A stretch of DNA of 6,926 bases, taken from positions 1 through 6,926 of the forward strand of contig DAIDKG010000397.1 in assembly GCA_027450125.1 (NCBI GenBank). The letters are read 5' to 3'. Positions 1-6,254 of this stretch are shown here, one piece after another (within the stretch, counting starts at the first letter, position 1; each line of letters begins with the position of its first letter). Below the pieces are notes generated by a model that did no database searches, was not told the origin of the DNA, and saw only the letters and a program-made list of their open reading frames with translations. Position numbers and translations under genes: made by a program. The DNA is from Bordetella sp. (lineage in GTDB: Bacteria; Pseudomonadota; Gammaproteobacteria; Burkholderiales; Burkholderiaceae_B).

Positions 1-1672
1 TGAACGTCTCGGTACCCACCCGCACCGACATCCCGTCCAGGATGGCCAGCGTCAGCGGCAGCACGATGCGCGTGGTCGTGCCCTGCCCCGCGCGGCTGGA
101 AAGCTGGACATGACCACCCATGTCCTGGATATTGCGCCGCACCACGTCCATGCCCACACCGCGCCCGGACACATCGGTGATCTTCTCGGCCGTGGAAAAT
201 CCCGGCGCGAAAATCAATTGCCAGACTTCCTCGTCAGGCATGTTCTCGCTGACCGCAATGCCCTGCTCCATCGCCTTTTTCAGAATACGCTCGCGGTTCA
301 GGCCCGCCCCATCGTCGGTCACCTGGATGACGATATTGCCGCCGTGGTGCTGGGCCGACAAGGTGAGCTTGCCCACCGGATCCTTGTCCGCGGCAATGCG
401 CTTCTCGGGCGTCTCGATCCCGTGATCCAGGCTGTTGCGCACCAGATGCGTGAGCGGATCGATGATGCGCTCGATCAGGCTCTTGTCCAGCTCCGTGGCG
501 CGCCCGTGCGTCTCCAGCTCGATCTGCTTGCCCATCTTGCCGGCCAGATCGCGCACCACGCGCGGGAAACGGCTGAATACGTAATCCATCGGCATCATGC
601 GGATGGACATGACCGACTCCTGCAGATCCCGGGCGTTGCGCTCGAGCTGCTCCAGGCCGTTGAGCAGGCGATCGTGCACCACAGGGTCCAGCGTCGAGGC
701 CGTTTGCGTCAGCATGGCCTGGGTAATGACCAGTTCGCCCACCAAGTTGATGATCTGGTCGACTTTCTCCACCCCCACGCGGATGGAGGTGGACTCCTTG
801 TCCGCATGCGGCGCAGCTGCCGGCGCCGCCGCCTTCTGCGGCCTGGGCGCCGCGGCGCTGGCCGGACCGGCCGACACCGCCGGCGCGGGCGCATCCTGGG
901 GCGCGAAGCTGGACGCGGCAGCCTCGAATTGCGACACCACGTCGCCCCCAACCGAGGCCGGCGCAGCCTCGTGGGTAATACGCAACTGGTCGGCATTGAC
1001 GATAAAGCAGCACACCGCCTCGATGTCGGCCACCGAGCAGGTGGTCTGCACCCACACCTGCAGCCCGCCGCCCTGGGTCTCGCTATGCAGCACCTGGCCC
1101 AGATTGCCCATTTCCTCGAGCAGCGCCTGCGCATCCTTGCCGCTGACGTCGCGAATGCGTACGCAGGTCGGCTTGTCGCTGGTGCCGCTGGCCGATGCCG
1201 CAGGCATCTGCAGGGTCTGCTGCGCAGCGGCAGGCGCCGGCACTGCAGCCGGAGCAGCCCCGCCGGCCGGCGCGCCGTCTTCCTCGGCCAACTGGCGCAG
1301 CACGGCGCAGATACGTTCGTAGACGGCCTCCTCGGGTTCCTCCGAGGCGCGGTAGGCATCGAGCTGGCTCTTCAACACGTCTTTGGTTTCCAGAAAAATA
1401 TCGACCATGTCGGCACGCAGCGCCATGTCCCCACGGCGAATGGCGTCCAGCAGGTTCTCCAGCAAATGCGTGGTTTCGGTCAGTTTCTGGAACGTGCCGA
1501 ACGTGGCCGCTCCACCCTTGATCGAGTGCGCCGCGCGAAATATGGCATTGAGCTGCTCGATGTCCGGCGCCTGCGCGTCCAGCTCCAGCAACAGCTGCTC
1601 CATCTGCGCCAGCAGTTCATCGGCTTCGTCGAAGAAGGTCTCGTAAAACTGACTGAGGTCCAGACCAGACAT
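1..1672 (-). CDS. cheA: Chemotaxis histidine kinase CheA (3' end cut by window edge)
   Basis: CheA is the cytoplasmic kinase that, coupled to chemoreceptors by CheW, autophosphorylates on histidine and passes phosphate to CheY and CheB. About 557 codons are visible. In order: P1 phosphotransfer domain (about residues 1-105) with the H-box HSIKGGAATF and phospho-acceptor His49; an Ala/Pro-rich linker; a P2 regulator-docking domain (about 167-236, including AVCCFIVNADQL); a second Ala/Pro linker; P3 dimerisation helices (about 297-365); and P4 ATPase with N-box HLVRNSLDHG (Asn413), G1 DDGAGLN (about 453), FAPGFST and G2 GRGVGMDVV (about 501). The sequence leaves the window just as P5 begins (MSVRVGTETF), so roughly the last 100 or more residues are missing. 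The ATG at 1670-1672 has AAGG upstream (in AAAGGCGATC) at suitable spacing and lies 51 bp after the upstream regulator gene. All catalytic motifs that fall in view are intact. The identification is firm. Confidence 0.97.
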   Translation of the reverse strand, partial: MSGLDLSQFYETFFDEADELLAQMEQLLLELDAQAPDIEQLNAIFRAAHSIKGGAATFGTFQKLTETTHLLENLLDAIRRGDMALRADMVDIFLETKDVLKSQLDAYRASEEPEEAVYERICAVLRQLAEEDGAPAGGAAPAAVPAPAAAQQTLQMPAASASGTSDKPTCVRIRDVSGKDAQALLEEMGNLGQVLHSETQGGGLQVWVQTTCSVADIEAVCCFIVNADQLRITHEAAPASVGGDVVSQFEAAASSFAPQDAPAPAVSAGPASAAAPRPQKAAAPAAAPHADKESTSIRVGVEKVDQIINLVGELVITQAMLTQTASTLDPVVHDRLLNGLEQLERNARDLQESVMSIRMMPMDYVFSRFPRVVRDLAGKMGKQIELETHGRATELDKSLIERIIDPLTHLVRNSLDHGIETPEKRIAADKDPVGKLTLSAQHHGGNIVIQVTDDGAGLNRERILKKAMEQGIAVSENMPDEEVWQLIFAPGFSTAEKITDVSGRGVGMDVVRRNIQDMGGHVQLSSRAGQGTTTRIVLPLTLAILDGMSVRVGTETF

Positions 1673-1723
1673 ACGGATCGCCTTTTGTTTATTGAATATT
1701 GAGACGGGTATTGGACAAGCGGT

Positions 1724-2104
1724 TCAGTTCGGCGGCGCGAGACCAAGCAGCTCGGCCACAAACTCGACCAGTCCTTGGGGATCGACCGGCTTGTTGACCC
1801 ACCCGCTCACATCCAGCTCACGCGCCGCAGCCTTGCTCACGTCGTCTTCCTCGGTCGTCAGCACCAAGACCGGCGTGTCCTTGTATTTGGGCTGGGCGCG
1901 CAGGCCCTGGATGAATCCCAGGCCACCCATCACCGGCATGTTCCAGTCGCTGAGCACCAGGTCGAAAGATCCATCCTGGGACTTGTCCAAGGCTTCCTTG
2001 CCGTTGCTCGCAAGCACGACTTTCCAGCCGGCGCCCACCATCGCGGCCTGCACGATGAGACGCATCGTCAATGAATCGTCTACGACGAGGATATTTGGAA
2101 CCAT
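1724..2104 (-). CDS. cheY: Single-domain CheY-like response regulator
   Basis: This 126-residue protein is a lone receiver domain with no output domain. It has the full phosphorylation site: Asp9/Asp10 for Mg binding, phospho-acceptor Asp53 (in LSDWNMP), Thr83 (LTTEE) and Lys105 (NKP). It lies directly between motB and cheA, so the likely role is to accept phosphate from CheA and bind the flagellar switch protein FliM, or to act as a phosphate sink. Burkholderiales chemotaxis clusters commonly carry one receiver here and a second CheY further downstream near cheZ, so this one is often numbered cheY1; the second copy is outside the window. Trp102 occupies the place of E. coli CheY Tyr106, the switch residue. 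The ATG at 2102-2104 is preceded by AGGAAAG overlapping the motB stop codon, which suggests translational coupling. The receiver call is certain; its equivalence to classical CheY is an inference. Confidence 0.9.
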   Translation of the reverse strand: MVPNILVVDDSLTMRLIVQAAMVGAGWKVVLASNGKEALDKSQDGSFDLVLSDWNMPVMGGLGFIQGLRAQPKYKDTPVLVLTTEEDDVSKAAARELDVSGWVNKPVDPQGLVEFVAELLGLAPPN

Positions 2105-2111
2105 GACTTTC

Positions 2112-3110
2112 CTACTGTTTGGAAGGTATGACCGGGGCCGGCGCGGGCACGGATCCAGCCGCCGCCGGCCTGGGCGCCTGGGGCGGTAGCGCCTGCTCGA
2201 TCTGCTGCACGCTGCTGCTGCCCATCATACCCTTGGCCACGTCGGCTGCCGTAGCGTTTTCCTGCTCGATGCGCCGCAGGGCCTGCGAATTGAGCAACAC
2301 CAGACTGATGCGGCGATTGATCGGCGCGGCGGGGTCGTCCTTGACCAGGCTCATGCTCGACGCCAGCCCCTGAACACGGATTATCTTGTTCGGATCCATG
2401 CCCGCTGCCACCAGCTCCTGGCGCGACGCATTGGCCCGGTCCGACGAGAGTTCCCAATTGCTGTAGCCGGCCTGGTCGCCGGCATACGGGGTCGAGTCGG
2501 TATGGCCGGAGATGCTGATCTTGTTGGGCACTTCGTTCAGCAGGGGCGCAAGCTGGCGCAGGATGTCGCGCATGTAAGGCTCGACTTCCGCGCTGCCCAG
2601 GGCGAACATGGGCCGGTTCTTGCTGTCGACGATCTGGATACGCAAACCCTCGGTCGTCACATCCACCAGCAATTGCGGGCGGAACTTGGTCAGCACCGGG
2701 TTCGACTCTATGGCTTTGATCAGGTGCTGACGCAGCTGCTCCAACCGGCGGCGGTCACGACGATCAGCTTCGGTGGTCTGGTTGGGCTGCACCTCGATGC
2801 GCGTACCCTCGCTTTTGCGCACGTCGCCGTCGCTCTTGGTCGGATCGCTGCCGCCACCGGGTATGGCGCTAGTCTCGGCCGACTGGTTGGGGCCGCCTGT
2901 CAGCGCCACGCGCAGCGGCATGCGGAAATACTGGGCAATACCCTTGAGCTCTTCCTTGGGAACGATACTGATCAGCCACATCACCAGGAAAAACGCCATC
3001 ATGGCCGTCACGAAGTCGGCATAGGCTATTTTCCAGCTGCCGCCGTGATGACCGCCTCCGCCGACCTTCTTGCGGCGAATGACGACTCGGTGTGTATTGG
3101 CAGAACTCAT
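2112..3110 (-). CDS. motB: Flagellar motor stator protein MotB
   Basis: MotB is the inner-membrane stator subunit that pairs with MotA to form the proton channel and anchors the stator to peptidoglycan. The 332-residue protein has a short basic cytoplasmic N-terminus, one transmembrane helix (about residues 29-50) with the essential proton-binding Asp32 in [13 protein letters not shown], a plug-like segment just after it (about 52-65), a Gln/Thr/Gly-rich linker, and an OmpA-like peptidoglycan-binding domain (about 150-275) with [17 protein letters not shown] and [12 protein letters not shown] Pro/Ala-rich tail follows (about 305-332), making it somewhat longer than the 308-residue E. coli protein. 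Asp32 marks it as a proton-driven rather than sodium-driven stator. It starts 12 bp after motA with GGAGCAGGG as ribosome-binding site and stops 7 bp before the response regulator, so the three genes are almost certainly co-transcribed. Confidence 0.97.
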   Translation of the reverse strand: MSSANTHRVVIRRKKVGGGGHHGGSWKIAYADFVTAMMAFFLVMWLISIVPKEELKGIAQYFRMPLRVALTGGPNQSAETSAIPGGGSDPTKSDGDVRKSEGTRIEVQPNQTTEADRRDRRRLEQLRQHLIKAIESNPVLTKFRPQLLVDVTTEGLRIQIVDSKNRPMFALGSAEVEPYMRDILRQLAPLLNEVPNKISISGHTDSTPYAGDQAGYSNWELSSDRANASRQELVAAGMDPNKIIRVQGLASSMSLVKDDPAAPINRRISLVLLNSQALRRIEQENATAADVAKGMMGSSSVQQIEQALPPQAPRPAAAGSVPAPAPVIPSKQ

Positions 3111-3122
3111 GGCCCTGCTCCG

Positions 3123-3995
3123 TCAGGCCTTGCCGCCTGCGGTTTTAGCCTGGCGTACGTGCTCTTCCAACTCAGAAAAGGAAGGGCGCACCGCCGCGAA
3201 CAACACTTTGCGACCGAACTCGACAGCCAGTTGCGGCGGATAGCCGTTCATGCTGGCCAGCAGGGTGACCTTGACACATTCAAACACCTTCACGGTCTCC
3301 GACACTTGGCGCTCGACACGCGATGCAAAGGGTCCGATAAACCCGTAGGCCAACAAAATGCCCAGAAAAGTACCCACCATCGCATGGGCGATCAATTCGC
3401 CCAGCACTGCGGGAGGTTTATCGACGGCGGCGAGTGCCTTGATGACACCCGTCACCGCAGCCACGATACCGAAAGCCGGCATGCCATCGGCGACGTTCTG
3501 CAGAGCATGCACAGGCACCTCGCGCTCATGGCGGAAGGTCTCTATTTCCTCGTCCATGAGCGTTTCGATTTCGAATGCGCTCATGTTGCCGCTGATCATG
3601 ATACGCAAGTAATCGGTGATGAACTCCATCAGGTTGGCATCGCCAACGATCTTGGGATATTCGGCGAAAATAGGGCTGGACGCGGCATCCTCGATATGCG
3701 ACTCGATGGACATGAGACCTTCGCGGCGAGCCTTGTTGAGCACCACATAGAGCAAGGACATCAAATCCATATAGACTTCCTTGCTATAGGAAGCCCCCTT
3801 GAATGCCATGGGTATCGCCTTGCGCACCGCGCCCATCGATTTCTTGCTGTTGCCCGCAAGAAACGCACCCAGCCCCGCACCTCCGATCATCAAGAATTCG
3901 AGAGGCTGATATAGGGCGCCCAGGTGTCCTCCACCGAAGGCAAAACTGCCAACGACGGCAAAAATAACGATGACATAACCGATAATGATCAGCAC
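3123..3995 (-). CDS. motA: Flagellar motor stator protein MotA
   Basis: MotA is the multi-pass inner-membrane stator subunit that converts proton flow through the MotA/MotB channel into torque on FliG. The 290-residue product is close to the 295 residues of the E. coli protein. The residues known to matter in E. coli fall at the same numbers: Arg90 and Glu98 in the cytoplasmic loop (KARREGLMSIE), Pro173 (GMPAFGIVAAV) and Pro222 (FIGPFA). Two transmembrane helices lie near residues 1-50 and two near 170-225. The start codon is GTG (3993-3995), which gives the family N-terminus MLIIIGY; AAGGGG lies 8 bases upstream. It is separated from flhC by 163 bp but from motB by only 12 bp, so motAB form a tight pair that may have their own promoter. 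Confidence 0.97.
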   Translation of the reverse strand: MLIIIGYVIVIFAVVGSFAFGGGHLGALYQPLEFLMIGGAGLGAFLAGNSKKSMGAVRKAIPMAFKGASYSKEVYMDLMSLLYVVLNKARREGLMSIESHIEDAASSPIFAEYPKIVGDANLMEFITDYLRIMISGNMSAFEIETLMDEEIETFRHEREVPVHALQNVADGMPAFGIVAAVTGVIKALAAVDKPPAVLGELIAHAMVGTFLGILLAYGFIGPFASRVERQVSETVKVFECVKVTLLASMNGYPPQLAVEFGRKVLFAAVRPSFSELEEHVRQAKTAGGKA

Positions 3996-4003
3996 GACAT
4001 GAG

Positions 4004-4009
4004 CCCCTT
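4004..4009 (-). promoter_or_regulatory. Ribosome-binding site fixing the GTG start of motA
   Basis: On the minus strand AAGGGG lies 8 bases before GTG at 3995. An ATG at 3998-4000 is nearer the Shine-Dalgarno sequence but reads only three codons to a stop (ATG TCG TGC TGA) in another frame, so the GTG is the motA start. Confidence 0.7.
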
Positions 4010-4039
4010 GGCCACGGTATAGATAGATCTTTGAATAGA

Positions 4040-4066
4040 TCTACGGCACTCAACAACCCGATCTGA
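4040..4066 (-). promoter_or_regulatory. Weak candidate sigma-28 promoter for motAB-che
   Basis: On the minus strand GCCGTAGA (4040-4047) matches the sigma-28 -10 pattern GCCGATAA/GCCGTTAA at six of eight positions. It stands 11 bases from TCAGATCG (4059-4066), which matches the -35 pattern TAAAGTTT poorly. Transcription would start near 4033, giving a leader of about 38 bases before motA. In enteric bacteria the motA operon is a sigma-28 (class III) target, so the site is biologically plausible, but the poor -35 keeps confidence low. Confidence 0.25.
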
Positions 4067-4082
4067 ATGATCGCCTGCTGCG

Positions 4083-4120
4083 CCCCTCATAAAAAGTCTA
4101 GTTACAGGGTTTTTTAGGGG
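4083..4120. repeat. Interrupted inverted repeat in the flhC-motA gap
   Basis: CCCCT (4083-4087) and AAAAA (4091-4095) pair with AGGGG (4116-4120) and TTTTT (4111-4115), giving a two-part stem with a three-base bulge and a loop of about 15 bases. It lies about 39 bp past the flhC stop and 88 bp before motA. It is not a classical terminator, because the GC arm is only five pairs and no U-tract follows it. It could protect the 3' end of an flhDC message or slow read-through into motA. Confidence 0.4.
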
Positions 4121-4158
4121 TCATTTGGCGCCTTTACATTCAGGCTGCTCAGCTCTTC

Positions 4159-4734
4159 TCAGGGACGCGTCGGCTCCACACCTGCCCGCCCCTGGACACT
4201 GCGCGCCTTGGCGGCCCGGGTCTTGCCCGCACGGGGAGGCGGACGGCAGATGGCACAGACAAAATCCGACTGCGGATCATGCGCATGCGCGATGAAATGC
4301 CCGCCGCATTGCCGGCAGGCCGAAAGCTGCAACATGTCGCTGTCGAAGAAACGCACCAGCATCCAGGCCCGCGTGAAGCTTAAAACCGGTTCGCTGGCCT
4401 CGCCGGCGTCGGCGGCGGCATGCTCCAGGTATAGCCGATAGGCATCGATGGTGGCGCGGATGCCTTTGCGCTCGGTTCGCTGGTTCAGAAACGCATAGAC
4501 GTTGTAGAACAGCGAAGAGTGGATATTCGGCAACCAGGTCATGAACCAGTCGACCGAAAAAGGCAGCATGCCCTTGGGCGGCGAGCAACCACGAATTTCG
4601 CGGTACAGGCGCGCCAGGCGGTCGTGGCTGAGACTGGTCTCGGCTTCGAGAACCTGCAGGCGAGCGCCAAGAGTGATCATGGCGCTGGCCAACAGAATCT
4701 CATCGGCTTCCTGGGATACGCTTTTACTTGCCAT
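4159..4734 (-). CDS. flhC: Flagellar master transcriptional regulator subunit FlhC
   Basis: FlhC joins FlhD in the FlhD4C2 complex that binds DNA and activates class II flagellar promoters with sigma-70. In Bordetella the same gene is called frlB. The 191-residue length matches the family (E. coli 192). The zinc site is intact: Cys140 and Cys143 (CRQC) with Cys160 and Cys163 (CAIC), a CxxC-N16-CxxC layout. Family-typical stretches include LGARLQVLEAETSLS near residue 22, RGCSPPKGMLPFS near 48 and the WMLVRFF segment near 124. The C-terminus is basic (KTRAAKARSVQGR). The ATG at 4732-4734 follows flhD by 23 bp with only a modest GAGCGG as ribosome-binding site, so translation may be coupled to flhD. 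There is no sign of truncation. Confidence 0.97.
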   Translation of the reverse strand: MASKSVSQEADEILLASAMITLGARLQVLEAETSLSHDRLARLYREIRGCSPPKGMLPFSVDWFMTWLPNIHSSLFYNVYAFLNQRTERKGIRATIDAYRLYLEHAAADAGEASEPVLSFTRAWMLVRFFDSDMLQLSACRQCGGHFIAHAHDPQSDFVCAICRPPPRAGKTRAAKARSVQGRAGVEPTRP

Positions 4735-4757
4735 ACGAAAGACCGCTCAATGGAAGA

Positions 4758-5084
4758 TCAGGCGATTTCTTCGACAGGCTGCTTGGCCAGCAGGATAGTC
4801 GCATGGGCCTGCTGCAGCGCGCCGCCCAGTACATCCTGCGTCAAGGCCGACAGCAGGTTGTAGTCGTCGAAACGGAACCTGCACAGCAGCGAACTGGAAC
4901 TGGCCAGCTTGATCAACTGGGCCGGCGTCAGGCGCAGCAACAGATCCGCCACTTCCTTGCTGAAGCCCAGGCGGAAAGTGGAAGCCGCATAATCGTCGCG
5001 CAGCATGCGTTGAGCCAAAAGCAGGTAAGACAGATTGACCTCACGGATGTCCGTGAGCAAGGAAGCATCTGCTGCCGTTTTCAT
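4758..5084 (-). CDS. flhD: Flagellar master transcriptional regulator subunit FlhD
   Basis: FlhD is the partner of FlhC in the master activator at the top of the flagellar cascade; the Bordetella name is frlA. With the start at 5084 the protein has 108 residues and begins [25 protein letters not shown] when read in two pieces, aligning with the E. coli N-terminus ([19 protein letters not shown]). Other family marks are [10 protein letters not shown] (about 35-44), Cys68 in LLCRFRFDD (E. coli Cys65) and [14 protein letters not shown] (about 81-94). The protein ends sooner than E. coli FlhD (116-119 residues). The frame stays open to a TTG at 5159 (133 residues), but the 5084 ATG has a strong Shine-Dalgarno sequence six bases away and fits the family length. 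It is the first gene of the minus-strand cluster. Confidence 0.96.
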   Translation of the reverse strand: MKTAADASLLTDIREVNLSYLLLAQRMLRDDYAASTFRLGFSKEVADLLLRLTPAQLIKLASSSSLLCRFRFDDYNLLSALTQDVLGGALQQAHATILLAKQPVEEIA

Positions 5085-5090
5085 GTTTGA

Positions 5091-5097
5091 CTCCTCT
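5091..5097 (-). promoter_or_regulatory. Strong ribosome-binding site that sets the flhD start
   Basis: On the minus strand AGAGGAG lies six bases before the ATG at 5084. This decides against the upstream in-frame TTG at 5159, which has only a T-rich run before it. Confidence 0.85.
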
Positions 5098-5164
5098 ACT
5101 GCAAAAATGCCGCGGGAAAAACCTGGACCGCTCGCCCCGCGCTCGGCGACTTGTTTCAAAAAAG

Positions 5165-5218
5165 TAACTTATTAGGATGAAAATGTATCATTCCACAGTA
5201 AGTTAAACGCAATTTAAC
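5165..5218. repeat. Overlapping inverted repeats upstream of flhD
   Basis: TAACTTA (5165-5171) has a perfect reverse complement TAAGTTA (5199-5205). The second arm overlaps another perfect dyad, GTTAAA-N5-TTTAAC (5202-5218). The cluster lies about 80-135 bp before the flhD start and overlaps the loose -35/-10 pair. It has the look of an operator region for regulators of flhDC, but no known protein motif was recognised with confidence. Confidence 0.4.
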
Positions 5219-5377
5219 ACGACAGTCCATAAGGGTTTATTACATCAGCAATACTTTACAATGTTTAAGCTTTGCATTTACGGTTCTTTATCATCCGGGC
5301 AACACTGCTGCGGTCTGCGGCTAGCTGCCTCTTCTCCATAAACGCCAAAGCAAGCCCTCAAAACAAAGAGTGCTTAT

Positions 5378-5435
5378 GGGAATGAACCCTATACAGCCGG
5401 GTCAAAATACCCGCCATGGACCATCATAGGTCCAT
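5378..5435. repeat. Row of three inverted repeats upstream of fliA
   Basis: Three dyads follow one another, each with a six-base spacer: GGG-N6-CCC (5378-5389), CGGGT-N6-ACCCG (5398-5413) and ATGGACC-N6-GGTCCAT (5416-5435). Their centres are 22 and 20 bp apart, about two helical turns. The third is a perfect seven-pair stem ending 11 bases before the fliA ATG. They could be operator half-sites or hairpins in the fliA leader. The first is short enough to be chance. Confidence 0.45.
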
Positions 5436-5446
5436 CGTCCGACCTT

Positions 5447-6181
5447 ATGCCCCCCGCTGACGACAATCTGCTTGAATACGCACCGCTGGTCCGCAAGCTC
5501 GCGCTGCAGCTGATCGCCCGGCTGCCTGCGAGCGTGCAACTGGACGACCTCATGCAGGCCGGCATGATCGGCCTGCTGGATGCCATGCGGCGCTACCAGG
5601 AGAACCCGGAAGCCCAGTTCGAGACTTATGCCACCGCGCGGATCCGCGGTGCCATGCTGGACGAACTGCGCGCCCAGGACTGGCTGCCGCGCAGCGTGCG
5701 CAGCAAGAGCCGCAAGATAGAAACCGCCATTCAGAAGCAGGAGCAGGCGCTCATGCGGCCGCCCTGCGAGTCGGAGGTCGCCGGCGAGCTGGGCGTTTCG
5801 CTATCCGAGTACCGGGACATGCTCAATGACGCCCATGGCGTCCAGATCCTGCACTACGAGGACTTCAGCCGGGACGGGGAGGACGCCTGGCACGATGTCT
5901 CGGCCAGCGAAGAGGCCTCTCCCCTGGACACGTTGCTGGCCGGCGATCTGCGCCAGGTTCTTATCGATGCGATCGGCGCCCTGCCCGAGCGCGAAAAACT
6001 CCTGATGTCACTTTGTTACGAGCAAGGCCTCAATCTCAAAGAAATAGGGGCCGTATTAAACGTAACAGAAGCCCGCGTCTGCCAGCTGCGCAGCCAGGCC
6101 ATCGCCCGCATCCGCGCACATCTGCGCGAGCATGCCTGGCAGGACCTCCCACCGGAGAGCCTGCTGGCGCGGGTTGCGTGA
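5447..6181 (+). CDS. fliA: Flagellar sigma factor FliA (sigma-28)
   Basis: FliA directs RNA polymerase to late flagellar promoters (flagellin, motor and chemotaxis genes) and is held inactive by FlgM until the hook is complete. The 244-residue length fits the family (E. coli 239). Region 2 spans about residues 11-85, with LPASVQLDDLMQAGMIGLLDA, then FETYATARIRGAMLDELRAQDW and PRSVR. Region 3 covers about 90-150. Region 4 covers about 170-228, with ALPEREKLLMSLCYEQGLN and the helix-turn-helix LKEIGAVLNVTEARVCQLRS. The 5447 ATG gives the expected short lead-in; no in-frame ATG lies upstream within about 100 bp. The ribosome-binding site is poor: the nearest AGG (5428-5430) is 16 bases away and inside an inverted repeat. 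It is transcribed away from flhD and is followed by fliC after 153 bp. Confidence 0.97.
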   Translation: MPPADDNLLEYAPLVRKLALQLIARLPASVQLDDLMQAGMIGLLDAMRRYQENPEAQFETYATARIRGAMLDELRAQDWLPRSVRSKSRKIETAIQKQEQALMRPPCESEVAGELGVSLSEYRDMLNDAHGVQILHYEDFSRDGEDAWHDVSASEEASPLDTLLAGDLRQVLIDAIGALPEREKLLMSLCYEQGLNLKEIGAVLNVTEARVCQLRSQAIARIRAHLREHAWQDLPPESLLARVA

Positions 6182-6220
6182 CTTTGCATTTCTTATGGAT
6201 GTTGGAAACAAACTGTGCGC

Positions 6221-6247
6221 TTAAGTTTGGACATGCACAGTCGTAAC
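6221..6247 (+). promoter_or_regulatory. Sigma-28 promoter of fliC
   Basis: TTAAGTTT (6221-6228) matches the -35 consensus TAAAGTTT at seven of eight positions. It is followed after exactly 11 bases by GTCGTAAC (6240-6247), matching GCCGTTAA at five of eight. Flagellin is the best-known FliA target and the spacing is correct. Transcription should begin near 6253, giving a leader of about 80 bases. Confidence 0.6.
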
Positions 6248-6254
6248 CCAGAAC

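Larger units (their letters stand above)
5085..5446. other. Divergent flhD-fliA intergenic region, AT-rich in the middle
   Basis: This 362-bp gap separates the divergent flhD and fliA genes and must hold both promoters. No gene is seen in it. By count, 36 of 120 bases in 5161-5280 are G or C (30%), far below the flanking coding DNA. A loose sigma-70-like pair for flhD, TTGCGT-N17-GATACA on the minus strand, ends near 5186 but matches only three of six bases in each box. TATACA at 5390-5395 could be a -10 box for fliA, without a good -35. That would be expected if fliA needs FlhDC as activator, although no convincing FlhDC box was found. Several perfect inverted repeats, listed separately, lie at both ends. 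Confidence 0.6.

Noticed and set aside
110..1702. A 530-codon open frame on the plus strand
   Set aside because: It is exactly antisense to cheA, whose translation shows all kinase motifs. The antisense frame is His/Arg/Leu-rich and low in recognisable motifs, as expected from the complement of GC-rich coding DNA.
2502..3914. A 470-codon open frame on the plus strand
   Set aside because: It is antisense across motB and motA, including their junction. The minus-strand genes match their families residue for residue; the plus-strand frame matches nothing I recognise.
5084..5159. Longer flhD starting at TTG (5159)
   Set aside because: It would add 25 residues not seen in the family and has no ribosome-binding site, whereas the ATG at 5084 has AGAGGAG at six bases.
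5341..5356. Possible FlhDC box AACGCCAAAGCAAGCC upstream of fliA
   Set aside because: Only the first five bases fit the published FlhDC pattern well; the AAATA(A/G)CG part fails and no second half-site lies at 10-12 bases.
5416..5460. A 14-codon open frame (MDHHRSIVRPYAPR) overlapping the start of fliA, as a possible leader peptide
   Set aside because: There is no ribosome-binding site before its ATG, and its ATG is one arm of a perfect inverted repeat that explains the sequence better.
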